Origin: Nitrospirota bacterium
GTDB taxonomy: Bacteria; Nitrospirota; Thermodesulfovibrionia; Thermodesulfovibrionales; Magnetobacteriaceae
Direction of reading: 5' to 3'
Length of the DNA: 64,000 nt
Assembly: GCA_015233895.1 (NCBI GenBank)
Contig: JADFXG010000002.1
Location: 1-64,000 of the forward strand
In this document: piece by piece, positions 1 through 8,942 of the stretch
Layout of the letters: the number at the start of each line of letters is the position of its first letter
Position numbering within the stretch: the stretch's first letter is position 1
Position numbers and translations under genes: made by a program
Notes under the pieces: model-generated
The model's input: the letters and a program-made list of their open reading frames with translations, nothing else
Database searches by the model: none
Told to the model about the DNA's origin: nothing

Positions 1-88
1 CTCATTGTGTCATGCCTCCTTTTTGTTATAACTGATAATATAATTCAGTTAGGCAGTTTCTGAAAATATACTTTCCAAAAAATGCTCT

Positions 89-231
89 CTAATTAGACTT
101 CATGACACAGTTTTTTGAACACTCTCTCCGAATTTGGCGGTGAAATCCCTCAATGGCGTTTGTCTTATAGGTAAGAGTTCGGATTTCCTGAGGATACTTG
201 AAATAGTTTGAAAGCAATTGTAAAATCGTTC
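89..231 (-). pseudogene. IS256-family (mutator-type) transposase C-terminal remnant
   Basis: Reading the minus strand from about 231 to a TAG at 89 gives a peptide with NYFKYPQEIRTLTYKTNAIE followed by GFHRQIRR. This is the conserved C-terminal block of IS256-type transposases (YF.YP.EIR..YTTNAIE..HRQ.RK). The frame then changes to unrelated residues and stops after about ten codons, where a functional protein would continue for some 60 more. There is no upstream part: the frame abuts the stop of the adaptor gene at 232. So this is a broken piece of an insertion sequence that landed behind that gene. The repeated word tgtgtcatg near positions 6-15 and 100-108 may mark an element end, but I cannot define its borders. 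Confidence 0.7.
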
Positions 232-1479
232 TTATTTTCTTTTCTTAGGTCTCTTTTTTATTATAAGTTTTGAAGCCACAACATCACTGTCTTTTAGCCC
301 TGACAGTACCTCGGTCTTTTGTTGTCCGCGTATTCCAATTTTTACATCTGCCTTTTCTATTGCGCCGCCTGTTTTTACCAAATATACCACATACTTGCCG
401 TCCTCATACTTCACTGAGCCATTTGGCACTGTTAGTACGTTTTGCTTTGTCTCAGTCACAATTTTAACGTGAGTTGTCATCTCTGGCCTCAACAATGTTG
501 CAGTTTCTTTAGGTAGCATCACAATTGCCTGAAAATACACGATATTATCCTTAACCAGCGGCTGAGGGTCTATCCTGTCTATTGTTCCTTTAAAGGTTTT
601 ATCAGGATACGTGTCCACTGTAAATTCCGCTTCAAGCCCTTTTCGTATGCGCCCGATGTCGGTCTCATCCACGTATATCCACATGTCAAGTTTTCCCGGG
701 GAGAGCACCGTAACAAGGTTTGCCACCTGTAAGCCTGTCACAACGGTCTCCCCCTCCTGACCGCTTACCTCCGTAACTACGCCATCTATCGGTGAGATTA
801 TGTTTGTGTAGGAAAGCCTAATCTCAGCCCTTTGCAAACTGTGCTTAAGCAAAGCCAAATCGCCTTCCGCTACCTTTATGTCTCCAACACACTCTATCTT
901 TGTACGCTTTCGAGTATCACTTGATTTAGCCGCATCCAAATCTGCCTGAATAAACTCGGATTTTGCCCTGTCATAATCATTTTTGGCAATGTAGCCCTTC
1001 TCAAGCAGCGCCTCTTGCCGCTCATACTGCAACTTAGCCAGATCGGACTTTGCCCTCTTTTGCTTAAAATCGTCGTTTGCCTCATTCATTTTTTGCGGGT
1101 AACTTTCCCTGAGTTTCGTTAGAGTTGCCTGTACCTTTGCTATGTTCATCTGCAACTCCTCTATCTCTTTCTTTGTATCTCTGTCGTCTATTTTGGCTAT
1201 CAACTCGCCCTTTTTTACCTCACGTCCTACACGGGCATACATTGAGATAATCTCACCTGTAGTTCTTGCGCCTATCTTTACAACAGCACCCACCTGCGGC
1301 TTGATTATTCCTGTTTGCACTACTACATTTTCTAAAGATGAACGCTCTGCTTTAGCTGTTTCAAGTACTTCATACCATGAGGGAGGCTGCCAGATTATCC
1401 AGATTAATATTGATACGAAAACGGCAAGGACACTAACCGAGAGCTTCTTATGTGTTTTTATCCAGCCTTTGTATTTCAA
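232..1479 (-). CDS. HlyD/MacA-type efflux periplasmic adaptor (membrane fusion protein)
   Basis: 415 aa. It has one N-terminal membrane anchor (about residues 14-31), a biotinyl-lipoyl-like hairpin beginning near VKIGARTTGEI, a long alpha-helical coiled-coil hairpin (about residues 105-215), then the second lipoyl half (IISPIDGVVTEV) and beta-barrel domains. This is the architecture of adaptors that link an inner-membrane ABC or RND pump to an outer-membrane channel. The start is a TTG that overlaps the end of larC by 32 nt, so the two are probably co-transcribed. The expected MacB-like partner is not seen; a transposase remnant lies directly downstream. The substrate cannot be inferred. Confidence 0.85.
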   Translation of the reverse strand: MKYKGWIKTHKKLSVSVLAVFVSILIWIIWQPPSWYEVLETAKAERSSLENVVVQTGIIKPQVGAVVKIGARTTGEIISMYARVGREVKKGELIAKIDDRDTKKEIEELQMNIAKVQATLTKLRESYPQKMNEANDDFKQKRAKSDLAKLQYERQEALLEKGYIAKNDYDRAKSEFIQADLDAAKSSDTRKRTKIECVGDIKVAEGDLALLKHSLQRAEIRLSYTNIISPIDGVVTEVSGQEGETVVTGLQVANLVTVLSPGKLDMWIYVDETDIGRIRKGLEAEFTVDTYPDKTFKGTIDRIDPQPLVKDNIVYFQAIVMLPKETATLLRPEMTTHVKIVTETKQNVLTVPNGSVKYEDGKYVVYLVKTGGAIEKADVKIGIRGQQKTEVLSGLKDSDVVASKLIIKKRPKKRK

Positions 1480-2635
1480 AGTTCTTTAAAGCCTCCTCCA
1501 TAGCTCTCTTTAGCGGGATTTTATGGGAGACGGCAACCCGTTTGCAATCCTCATACTCAGGGGATACCGTGATAACACGGCCATCATGCCCAATGGCTGT
1601 CTTTACTTTAATGTAACCGTATGGGGTAATCACCATCTTCATTTCCCGTTTCAATACTCGCCGTGAAAGTTCCCAGCTCCTAAGTCCAAACGTTGTAGTT
1701 TCGGCAAATATTATATCGCTTAAGGTATTTTCTATGCTATGAGAGCATATCACTGTAAGCTTTGTCGCTGGCCGGCTTTTTTTCATTACTATTGGAGTGA
1801 AATACACATCAAGCGCTCCGGCATCAAAGAGTCTTTCCATCAGGTAGCCATAAATCTCTCCTGGCATGTCATCTATATTACTCTCAATGACAAGCACCCT
1901 CTCTCCTATATTATTTTCATGCGTCTCCCCAACAAAAACACGTAAAACATTTGGTCTGCTGGAGAGATCCTTTTCGCCACAACCATACCCTACTGAGGTA
2001 ACAGTCATATCCGGCATCGGTGTAAATCCATTGGCCATCGTCTTTGCTATTGCTGCCCCGGTTGGTGTGGATAGTTCCATATCATCACAATCGGAGTATA
2101 TAGGGACTCCCTTTAAAAGCTCTGCCGTTACCGGAGCAGGCACCGGCAGCGTTCCATGTGAGGTCATAACAGTGCCCCCTCCCACGTTTATTTTGGAAAA
2201 CCGGATTTCCTCAACTCCAAGGTACTGAATCCCTGCAACAAAACTCGTTATGTCAACCATACAATCAACTGCTCCAAGCTCGTGCAAGTGCACCTCATCA
2301 TACGATTTACCGTGCACTTTTCCCTCAGCTTTAAAAAGGGATTCAAAGATGGTCAGCGACCTATTTCTTATATTATCAGAAAGTGTGGAATTTCGGTAGA
2401 TTTCGTTTATGTCACCCCATGTTCTTTCGGCTCCGGTTTCAACAGTCCGGACGTCAAACTTAACCCCCCTTATGCCGCCTCTCATAATAGGCCTTGACGT
2501 AATCTCAAATTCCTGCAATGGAAGCCCTTTTAATGTGCCACTAAGATACTCTGTCGGCACACCGGCATCTATCAGAGCGCCGCTTAGCATATCCCCGCTG
2601 ACACCGGACTTACACTCTATATAACAAGTTTTCAT
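1448..2635 (-). CDS. larC: LarC, nickel-pincer cofactor biosynthesis protein (DUF111)
   Basis: 395 aa, the full length of the family. The N-terminus CKSGVSGDMLSGALIDAG and the VHLHELGAVDCMVDI block are typical of LarC, which inserts nickel into the pyridinium dithiodicarboxylate mononucleotide cofactor used by lactate racemase and related enzymes. The other two cofactor enzymes (LarB and LarE) and LarA are not in the window. Its 3' end overlaps the adaptor gene start. Function here is inferred from family only. Confidence 0.9.
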   Translation of the reverse strand: MKTCYIECKSGVSGDMLSGALIDAGVPTEYLSGTLKGLPLQEFEITSRPIMRGGIRGVKFDVRTVETGAERTWGDINEIYRNSTLSDNIRNRSLTIFESLFKAEGKVHGKSYDEVHLHELGAVDCMVDITSFVAGIQYLGVEEIRFSKINVGGGTVMTSHGTLPVPAPVTAELLKGVPIYSDCDDMELSTPTGAAIAKTMANGFTPMPDMTVTSVGYGCGEKDLSSRPNVLRVFVGETHENNIGERVLVIESNIDDMPGEIYGYLMERLFDAGALDVYFTPIVMKKSRPATKLTVICSHSIENTLSDIIFAETTTFGLRSWELSRRVLKREMKMVITPYGYIKVKTAIGHDGRVITVSPEYEDCKRVAVSHKIPLKRAMEEALKNFEIQRLDKNT

Positions 2636-2761
2636 AGTGACTCCTTCGTGGCATATTATAACACATTGGGAATGTATCGGAATAGTTTCATGTGGCGGTG
2701 TAGGGTTATTGATGCTTTTTTAGCATGTCATTATGAAGAGATTAAGCGAAAAACCACAGTA

Positions 2762-2796
2762 GGGCAGAGAAAACCATTACAATAGTCTCTCTACCC
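2762..2796 (-). terminator. Hairpin downstream of dsrD, possible weak terminator
   Basis: Arms GGGCAGAGA (2762-2770) and TCTCTACCC (2788-2796) pair over nine positions with one G-U. On the minus strand a run of five T follows about eight bases later, which is further away than in a canonical intrinsic terminator. It lies 20 bp past the dsrD stop and is the only structure seen before larC. Confidence 0.35.
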
Positions 2797-2815
2797 CAAA
2801 AAAAGGTGGCAATGT

Positions 2816-3040
2816 TTATTCTTTAGGTGGAATCTCTATGAAACTTCCGCCAAAATACGTAAATATCAGAGTTCCGGCATCCACAAGCTCGCGCAATGCA
2901 GCCTTTACCTCATCCTTTTCTATCCCTTGATCTGCCGAGACTTTCTTAAGAATGTCGGTCTGTTTCAGCTTCTTTTTGCCGGTTGAGTCTTCTACCAGTT
3001 TATATACTATCTTTTTTAATTCCTCTTTATCCATAGACAC
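2816..3040 (-). CDS. dsrD: DsrD, small winged-helix protein of the dissimilatory sulfite reductase operon
   Basis: 74 aa, basic and helical, with the TGKKKLKQTDILKKV and VKAALRELVDAGTLIF segments of the DsrD winged helix and a final beta-hairpin (FTYFGGSFIEI). It is 88 bp downstream of dsrB, the usual place in sulfite and sulfate reducers. DsrD has been described as an activator of DsrAB. It is typically present with the reductive enzyme and usually missing from purely sulfur-oxidising rDsr clusters, so its presence favours a reductive or bidirectional role. Confidence 0.85.
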   Translation of the reverse strand: MSMDKEELKKIVYKLVEDSTGKKKLKQTDILKKVSADQGIEKDEVKAALRELVDAGTLIFTYFGGSFIEIPPKE

Positions 3041-3064
3041 CTCAACAATTATTTTTTTGTAACG

Positions 3065-3093
3065 AAAGGGAAGGAAAATATTCCCTTCCCTTT
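3065..3093. other. Perfect 10-bp stem hairpin between dsrB and dsrD
   Basis: AAAGGGAAGG (3065-3074) and CCTTCCCTTT (3084-3093) form a perfect 10-bp stem with a 9-nt loop. No T-run follows it on the minus strand, so it is not a standard terminator. An intercistronic hairpin here could stabilise the dsrAB message or reduce read-through into dsrD. Confidence 0.5.
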
Positions 3094-3128
3094 CAGTTCG
3101 CTATTTCAATCTGATTGTTAACTAAATT

Positions 3129-4205
3129 CTACGTCCACTTAAATGCTGCTGAAGTTCTGAATGTCTGACGCGCAAATGTGAAATCGTCAATATGCTGGAT
3201 TTTGAATTCAAGGCCGGTCTCTTTAAAGAAACTCTCCCACCCGATTCTATCTACCCATTCGCCGACTCTCTCGTGCTTTTTTGCGCCCTTTATGTAGGCA
3301 TTTAAGATAGTCTTAACGGCGGCAACAACCTTTGGCCACCTCGGCGGCTCATTAGGTATCCAGGGCACAGCAAGACGTGAAAACTTAGGTGCTGACCTAA
3401 GATTTGATACTTTACCGCCTACAACTATGGCTACGCCATCGTTTTCCGCATCAGATATCGGCATTGCAGGGCAAACTGAGTAACAGTTACCGCAGTACAT
3501 GCACTTTTCAAGTTTTATCTTTACGCTCTTTTTAGACGGGTCAGGGCTTATGGCGCTTGTCGGACATGCACCGATTGTGGAGGGAATTTCACAAGCGTTT
3601 TTAAGGTTTTCATGGTCTATTCTTGGCGGAGTCTTGTGAACTCCCACGAGGGCTATGTCTGAACAGTGTACGGCTCCGCACATGTTAACACAACATGCTA
3701 CGGCAAGTCTTACTCTGTTTTGAAGCTCTTTAGTGGTAAAGTACTCATGCAGCTCATCCATGAGAGCTTTAACAAGGCCGGATGCGTCAGTAGCCGCTGA
3801 ATGGCAGTGAACCCATCCCTGAGTGTGAACAACGTTACTGATTCTTGGCCCGATACCGCCCAGCATGTAACCTCTTGATGTTAAGTCAGCCATAAGAGCC
3901 TTTGCTTTTTCCTCGGTGGTTGCAAAAAATTCAACGTTGTTCCTTGAGGTAAAGCGAAGGAAGCCGTCTGAGTGTTTCTTTGCTACTTCACAGTACTCTC
4001 TTATTGTAGTAGTGGCTATAAGTCTTGGGGAGGCCACTCTTACGGTGTAGATTTTATCGCCGCTCTCTGACACATGGACCATAAGTCCTGCGTTGATTAT
4101 CTCGTGATATTTCCATTTGCCATAGTTTTTCTTTATTACTGGATGCAAAAACTTTTCATAATGGGGTGGGCCTATGTCTGTCTGTCTGTCTGGTATTGCT
4201 GACAT
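3129..4205 (-). CDS. dsrB: Dissimilatory sulfite reductase beta subunit
   Basis: 358 aa. The siroheme/iron-sulfur region is visible as [14 protein letters not shown] and [17 protein letters not shown], followed by a ferredoxin insert with [17 protein letters not shown]. DsrB pairs with DsrA in a cytoplasmic heterotetramer that interconverts sulfite and sulfide-level sulfur using siroheme and [4Fe-4S] clusters. It lies 67 bp downstream of dsrA in the same operon and has a good ribosome site (ggaggag) before its ATG. Confidence 0.95.
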   Translation of the reverse strand: MSAIPDRQTDIGPPHYEKFLHPVIKKNYGKWKYHEIINAGLMVHVSESGDKIYTVRVASPRLIATTTIREYCEVAKKHSDGFLRFTSRNNVEFFATTEEKAKALMADLTSRGYMLGGIGPRISNVVHTQGWVHCHSAATDASGLVKALMDELHEYFTTKELQNRVRLAVACCVNMCGAVHCSDIALVGVHKTPPRIDHENLKNACEIPSTIGACPTSAISPDPSKKSVKIKLEKCMYCGNCYSVCPAMPISDAENDGVAIVVGGKVSNLRSAPKFSRLAVPWIPNEPPRWPKVVAAVKTILNAYIKGAKKHERVGEWVDRIGWESFFKETGLEFKIQHIDDFTFARQTFRTSAAFKWT

Positions 4206-4272
4206 AATTATTAACTCCTCCTTAATTTATAATTAAAGTTTTACTTACTTTTTCAAACATTAAAAGCTGTTG

Positions 4273-5475
4273 TTATTTAGCCAGATCTTCCTCTGACCAG
4301 AAGAAAAATGGATCACGTCTTGGCTCTTTAACCATAGCAGGGTGAGGATCAAGACCAACCTCTTTCAGGAATTTCGGGAACGATACTCTTTCGATAAGCT
4401 CACCGATTCTCTCACGGTTTTTACCATTTTCATCCCACCATTCCCATATCTTGTCAATCAGGTCGTAAAACTCCTTATACGGTGGCTCCATCTTTATAAA
4501 GGGAACGATTACCCACGACATAAGTGCTCCGGTTACGATAGGTGCCTTGCTTCCCAGAAGAAGAGTTGCTCCCTTTTCGGTTCCGGGTCTCAGAGCCTTA
4601 GGCATTCTGGCTAAACAGTGCATACATCTGTTGCACTGAGAATTATTAATCAATAACTCGTTGCCGTTAAAAGACATACATTCGGTCGGACACATGTCAA
4701 TAACTTCGGACTGTATGTTCATTTTCTTGGAATACTCTTTCACCTCGGCCTGATCTATGCGAATATCGCCTTTCCACGTACCAATAATTGACATGTCAGC
4801 TCTGGCTATAGAAGCTATACAGTCAACGGGACAGCCTGCCGCTTTGAACTTAAACTTATACGGGAAAGCCGGCCTGTGCATTTCGTCCTGATAGTGCTGA
4901 GTTATATCATTGGTTATTGCCATTGTGTCAATGTTTGCCCACTCACAACGGGACATACCGAGACAGCAGCTCGGTGTTCTCATAGCTGAACCGGAACCGC
5001 CCAAATCCCACCCTCTGGATGAAACCTCAGCAAAAAACGGCTCAAGATACTCTGTACGGGTTCCAAGCATAACCATATCGCCAGTGGAACCATGCATATT
5101 AGTTAGTCCTGAACCATACTTATCCCAAAGATCACAGATCTCTTTTAACGAATCAGCCTCATAGTAAAACCCTGACGGGCTGTTTATTCTTACAGTGTGG
5201 AAATGGGCAACGCCCGGGAACTTGGCCGGTATATCTGAATACCTTCCGATAACTCCTCCGCCGTAACCTCTTACTCCAACTATTCCACCATGCTTCCAGT
5301 GGGTTACCTTCTCCTTGTAACACAGCTCAGTATGCCCCAAGAGATCTGATGCCATGCTTGCCAGATCTTCCGGCTGTCCTGTCAGGGCTGCTGCTTTTTC
5401 TATTTCCGTTACAAAACTCGGGAAAGCTCCCTTTTTGAGCTCATCCAGTAACGGTGTTTCGTACTTCTTACCCAT
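4273..5475 (-). CDS. dsrA: Dissimilatory sulfite reductase alpha subunit
   Basis: 400 aa. Visible hallmarks are RTPSCCLGMSRCEWANIDT and KAAGCPVDCIASIARADM, which carry the cluster-ligand cysteines, and the ferredoxin domain CPTECMSF...CNRCMHCLARMPKAL. The ATG has a ggaggtaatt ribosome site. With DsrB it is the key enzyme of sulfite reduction, or of sulfur oxidation when run in reverse. It is the first gene of the operon; a long A/T-rich intergenic region with an inverted repeat lies upstream. Confidence 0.95.
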   Translation of the reverse strand: MGKKYETPLLDELKKGAFPSFVTEIEKAAALTGQPEDLASMASDLLGHTELCYKEKVTHWKHGGIVGVRGYGGGVIGRYSDIPAKFPGVAHFHTVRINSPSGFYYEADSLKEICDLWDKYGSGLTNMHGSTGDMVMLGTRTEYLEPFFAEVSSRGWDLGGSGSAMRTPSCCLGMSRCEWANIDTMAITNDITQHYQDEMHRPAFPYKFKFKAAGCPVDCIASIARADMSIIGTWKGDIRIDQAEVKEYSKKMNIQSEVIDMCPTECMSFNGNELLINNSQCNRCMHCLARMPKALRPGTEKGATLLLGSKAPIVTGALMSWVIVPFIKMEPPYKEFYDLIDKIWEWWDENGKNRERIGELIERVSFPKFLKEVGLDPHPAMVKEPRRDPFFFWSEEDLAK

Positions 5476-6048
5476 AATTACCTCCTGCTATGATGTTTAT
5501 TAATGTGAAAGAGATTCCTTTATAAAACCCCTTTGCGTCAATAACCCATTTTCAAACAATCGCCAAACTTTATTAAATATAGCGCCTGTTGGTCAAATAA
5601 AAAATACTAATAATTCTATAAGCTACATCTATAGTCACAGTTTCCACCAGAACCTACCTGTTTATAACATTTTTTCAAACACCGCTTGTGACTATAACTC
5701 GTGTGTCTGTTCACCCCCTTTCATAATCTCAATCGCTATAATAAAATATTTTCAGATATTATACAACAATGCACAAAAAAATTTCTTTTTACAAATAAAA
5801 ATTTTTTGTTTATTTTTTCGATTTGTAAGGCTAAGGAAAAAAAAGGCCGCTGACCCTTGCTTTTGACAAATGATTTATTATTGATGGGGTCAAAAAAGTG
5901 AAATAAACAATGTTTTTTCAATAATTCAAGACTTCTGGGAGAATGCTATAATAATTTGAAAATAGGATCAAGGCAAACCATATCGAAAGAAAAAATGTAG
6001 TTCTTCTTTGAATATCGGTTGACTGTATAAAGACCTGCAGCTATGTGT
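5476..6048. promoter_or_regulatory. dsrA upstream region with a 10-bp inverted repeat
   Basis: 573 bp with no convincing gene. The main feature is a perfect inverted repeat, TATAGTCACA at 5630-5639 and TGTGACTATA at 5687-5696, separated by 47 bp and lying 155-221 bp before the dsrA start. Each arm contains TGTGA, the half-site used by CRP/FNR-family regulators, but the arms are too far apart for one dimer site. The rest (5736-6040) is A/T-rich; short open frames there have no good composition or ribosome sites. Confidence 0.4.
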
Positions 6049-7164
6049 TTAAAGCGTAAGGAGGAAGTTTTCAAAATCAGCCGACAGCTTTTCCCAGTGA
6101 TAATCGCAAGCCCACTGTCTGCCTGTGCGGCCAAGAGTGTGTCTTAATTCTGTGTCTTTTATTAAATTTATAATTTGTGCTGCCAAACTTTTATAATCCC
6201 CGCTTTTAAACGAAACACAGAGACCGGCTTTAACCGCAGCCTCAAGTTCCTCAATATCACTTACTACTACAGCCCTGCCAGCCGCTAATGCCTCTGTAAC
6301 TGTTATTGGCTGCACCTCATACTGTGAGGGCAACACAACAATAAAAGCATTGCTTAAATACTCAAGCTTTTGCTCTTTTTCCACCCATCCGGGAAGTGAA
6401 ATATTCTTTCTGATTTTTTCGTCTAATCCTGAAAGTATGGTGTTGAGTTTTTCCATGTCTCTGCCATCCCCTGCTATTACTAATTTAATCTCAGGGTAAG
6501 ACTTGTAAACATCCTCATAGGCTTTGATAAGCAAGTCAAGCCTCTTCGTGTGAATATCAATACGTCCCAGATATAAAATATAGCTATCCTCACCCATAGG
6601 GGCTTTTAAAAGCGTTTCATCAATACCGTTAGGGATAACTGCCATATTTATATCTTTCGGCAAATTAAGTCTCCTTGCAGTTACAGCATTGACAAGTATA
6701 AGGTTTTTATAGAGTTTTGGGAAAATGTGTTCAAACACGAAAAGTGTAAGAGCATAAATTGGGTTATATTTTCCGAAATACCGCCATCCGGTAAACCCCT
6801 GAATTTGAGCTACTAAAGGGCGTTTTCTGTAAGAGTACAAAAATGTTGGAATCGCAGGTGAAAACTCCTCTATTATTACGTCATACTTATGGCCGTTTAG
6901 CCGCACATAGATGGAGGCAAAGAGCGCATAAGAAAGAAGCGCCACAGTGAGGCTATTGCTTTCTATTCCGCAGAAAACATGCTTTATTCCATTGATAACA
7001 CCGTCTTTAGCGCCCTTATATTTTTTGCAAAGCAGTGTGATGTCATGCCGCTTACCTATAAACTTGTATAACTCATAGGCCCTTACGCCAACCCCTCCGA
7101 TTCCAAAATAATCCCCTTTACTTTCATACAGTAAATGCAGTATTTTCAAAACATGCCACCCCAA
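6049..7164 (-). CDS. GT4-family glycosyltransferase
   Basis: 371 aa GT-B fold protein. The N-terminal GIGGVGVRAYEL glycine-rich acceptor loop, the central VIPNGID, LGRIDIHTKRLDLLIKAY and the C-terminal E(x7)E motif (PITVTEALAAGRAVVVSDI) are typical of family GT4 retaining transferases that add sugars to lipopolysaccharide or exopolysaccharide. It stands alone between the dsr operon and a TPR gene, so its acceptor is unknown. A TTG five codons downstream is an alternative start. Confidence 0.85.
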   Translation of the reverse strand: MGWHVLKILHLLYESKGDYFGIGGVGVRAYELYKFIGKRHDITLLCKKYKGAKDGVINGIKHVFCGIESNSLTVALLSYALFASIYVRLNGHKYDVIIEEFSPAIPTFLYSYRKRPLVAQIQGFTGWRYFGKYNPIYALTLFVFEHIFPKLYKNLILVNAVTARRLNLPKDINMAVIPNGIDETLLKAPMGEDSYILYLGRIDIHTKRLDLLIKAYEDVYKSYPEIKLVIAGDGRDMEKLNTILSGLDEKIRKNISLPGWVEKEQKLEYLSNAFIVVLPSQYEVQPITVTEALAAGRAVVVSDIEELEAAVKAGLCVSFKSGDYKSLAAQIINLIKDTELRHTLGRTGRQWACDYHWEKLSADFENFLLTL

Positions 7165-7189
7165 AATGTTTTATTCTCAGATATTTCCG

Positions 7190-8320
7190 TCATTTCTTAT
7201 TATTTTGGTGTACTGTTTCATTATCTAACAATATGATACTCCTTTTTCTCAGATAATGCATGGCTGGTTCAGAACCGAGGCTGGCTGCCTTTTTCATATC
7301 TGCAAGAGCCTTTTCATCGTCTGCTTTTTTAGCATAAGACTCGGCACGGTAGTAGTAAGCCTCTGCACTGTCCGGCATTAACTCTATTGTTTTGGTAAAA
7401 TCAGCAATAGCCTTATCATACTCTCCTTTTTCCTTATAAAAAGTGGCCCGATAGAAGTAAGCCTCAGCATACTTTGGATTTATCACTATTGCATTAGTAA
7501 AATCAATAATAGCCTTATCTATATCCCCTTTGCTTTGAAATAAAGATGCCCGATAAAAGTATGCTACGGCATCCTTTGGGTTTGCCTCAATTGCTTTGGT
7601 ATAATCAGCTATTGCCGCATCCTTATCCTTGGTGGTTGCAGTTTTATTATCGGTAGTTGCGGCCTTATCATCGGTGGTTGCAGTTTTGCCATCACCTTCT
7701 CTGTCGTAGAAGGAACAGCCACTACTCACATACTGAACAGTATTTTTTTCTTTTGGCTCCTCAGGGGGATGATTATTTGTGCCAATTACAATTAACACCA
7801 CAAAGACAGCCACTGCGGCTATGGTGGCTACCAGTAAGGGGAGTTTGCTCTTTACGTCTGCTTTGCTTATAACTTTACTCTCAGAGTGAATATTTATTTC
7901 ATTGCTGTTTTCGCCAGTTTTACCCTTTGCGTTGTCTGTTATATCATGATGATGAGTGTACATTCGTCTGAAGTAGCTATCACCATAATCAGAATTTAAT
8001 TCAACAGCACTTTTATAGTCTGCCATAGCCTTGTCTTTACGTTCTTGTTTGAGATAGACTAACCCACGGTTAAAATACGCCAAAGCGTAATCAGGGTCTA
8101 ACTCTATAGCCTTGGTATAATCAGCGACGGCTCTTTTTCGGTTTCCCCTTGCTGCATAAGCATCAGCTCGATTTACATAAGAAATAGTAAACGATGGATC
8201 CATTTCAATGGCTTTGGTGTAGCTTTCAATCGCTTTATCGTAATCGCCATCCGTGTAGTGCATATTTCCGGCGTGGTTGTATTTCTCAGCATCTTTTTTT
8301 AAGAAATCAAAGAAACCCAT
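7190..8320 (-). CDS. TPR protein with a central transmembrane helix
   Basis: 376 aa. Three TPR units occupy about residues 15-115 (AIESYTKAIEMDPS, AVADYTKAIELDPD, AMADYKSAVELNSD), a single membrane helix follows (LLVATIAAVAVFVVLIVIG, about residues 160-180), then a short Thr/Asp/Lys-rich repetitive linker and three more TPR units. TPR sets on both sides of the membrane suggest a bridge for protein contacts. It is unrelated in detail to the shorter MamA-like TPR gene at 47.6-48.3 kb. Confidence 0.8.
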   Translation of the reverse strand: MGFFDFLKKDAEKYNHAGNMHYTDGDYDKAIESYTKAIEMDPSFTISYVNRADAYAARGNRKRAVADYTKAIELDPDYALAYFNRGLVYLKQERKDKAMADYKSAVELNSDYGDSYFRRMYTHHHDITDNAKGKTGENSNEINIHSESKVISKADVKSKLPLLVATIAAVAVFVVLIVIGTNNHPPEEPKEKNTVQYVSSGCSFYDREGDGKTATTDDKAATTDNKTATTKDKDAAIADYTKAIEANPKDAVAYFYRASLFQSKGDIDKAIIDFTNAIVINPKYAEAYFYRATFYKEKGEYDKAIADFTKTIELMPDSAEAYYYRAESYAKKADDEKALADMKKAASLGSEPAMHYLRKRSIILLDNETVHQNNKK

Positions 8321-8341
8321 TCCATTACCCTCACTGAATTC

Positions 8342-8524
8342 TTACGTACAATCTGCAATTTTGCATGTGATACAATTGCCACAGATTGGGTATTTATAAC
8401 CATGTTGACTAAGCTTTCTATGCGCCAATGTAATACCCATCTCCTTAACCAGCCTCCTTTTGGCAAATACATCCACCCCTTGCCAATATTGCGGTCTAAA
8501 CGGGTTATTTGAATAATAGCACAT
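8342..8524 (-). CDS. Small cysteine-containing protein, uncertain
   Basis: 60 aa with a C-terminal CGNCITCKIADC cysteine cluster that could bind a metal, and a normal amino-acid mix. No good ribosome site is seen before the ATG. It lies just upstream of the TPR gene on the same strand. It may be a real small gene or the tail of a decayed larger one; I do not recognise the family. Confidence 0.3.
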   Translation of the reverse strand: MCYYSNNPFRPQYWQGVDVFAKRRLVKEMGITLAHRKLSQHGYKYPICGNCITCKIADCT

Positions 8525-8598
8525 CCAAAAAATAAAATCAATTGCACATAGCTTTCATTCTAATACCGAGTTGCAATCTAAATTATAATATAAAGGAG

Positions 8599-8638
8599 GA
8601 GATTACGACGTCGCTACGCTCCTCGTAATGACAGATAG
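8599..8638. repeat. Dispersed palindromic repeat, family A
   Basis: The unit starts GAGATTACGACGTCGCT and contains the inverted arms ATTACGA (8602-8608) and TCGTAAT (8623-8629). Two further copies with the same start and the same (C)TCCTCG(T/C)AATGAC end occur at 49640-49680 and 49691-49731, 41 kb away inside the magnetosome cluster. Confidence 0.7.
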
Positions 8639-8663
8639 GGATGCTCATGTATAGCCTCACGCC

Positions 8664-8720
8664 GTCATTGCGAACCGCCACAGGGGGTCAGGGGAATCCC
8701 CTCAGGGGAGAGCAATCTCC
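8664..8720. repeat. Dispersed palindromic repeat, family B
   Basis: Starts GTCATTGCGAACC and ends GCAATCTCC, so the ends are inverted copies (ATTGC and GCAAT), with an inner GGGGAATCCCC palindrome followed by CTCAGGGG. A shorter relative sits at 49872-49908 (GTCATTGCGAACC ... GGCAATCTCC). At both sites it lies close to family A, as if the two travel together. Confidence 0.65.
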
Positions 8721-8910
8721 TCTTTTGAGCGCAACTTGGTATAAGGCTTTGTCAAAGCCGTCTAAACTACGTTGTTTTTGATTGTATATGTAGGTTGTGC
8801 TCTTTGCAGAACTAAGGTATAGTTTAGCGCAATAAAACAATGCTGCTTGTAACTGTAATCACAAGCTCATAACCCCCTCAGAACGTATCAGAGCCGCATC
8901 ATTTCATGAA

Positions 8911-8942
8911 GTTTTAAAACAGCCTTTACTGAAAAGGCTGTT
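8911..8942 (-). terminator. Intrinsic terminator overlapping the dksA-like stop codon
   Basis: On the minus strand a 10-bp stem (AACAGCCTTT and AAAGGCTGTT, 8933-8942 with 8918-8927) with a 5-nt loop is followed at once by TTTT. The TAA stop of the DksA-like gene lies in the loop. It would end the long rpsB-to-dksA transcript. Confidence 0.75.

Noticed and set aside
5736-5921. Short minus-strand frame in the dsr upstream region
   Set aside because: A/T-rich, Phe/Lys-rich translation, no ribosome site.
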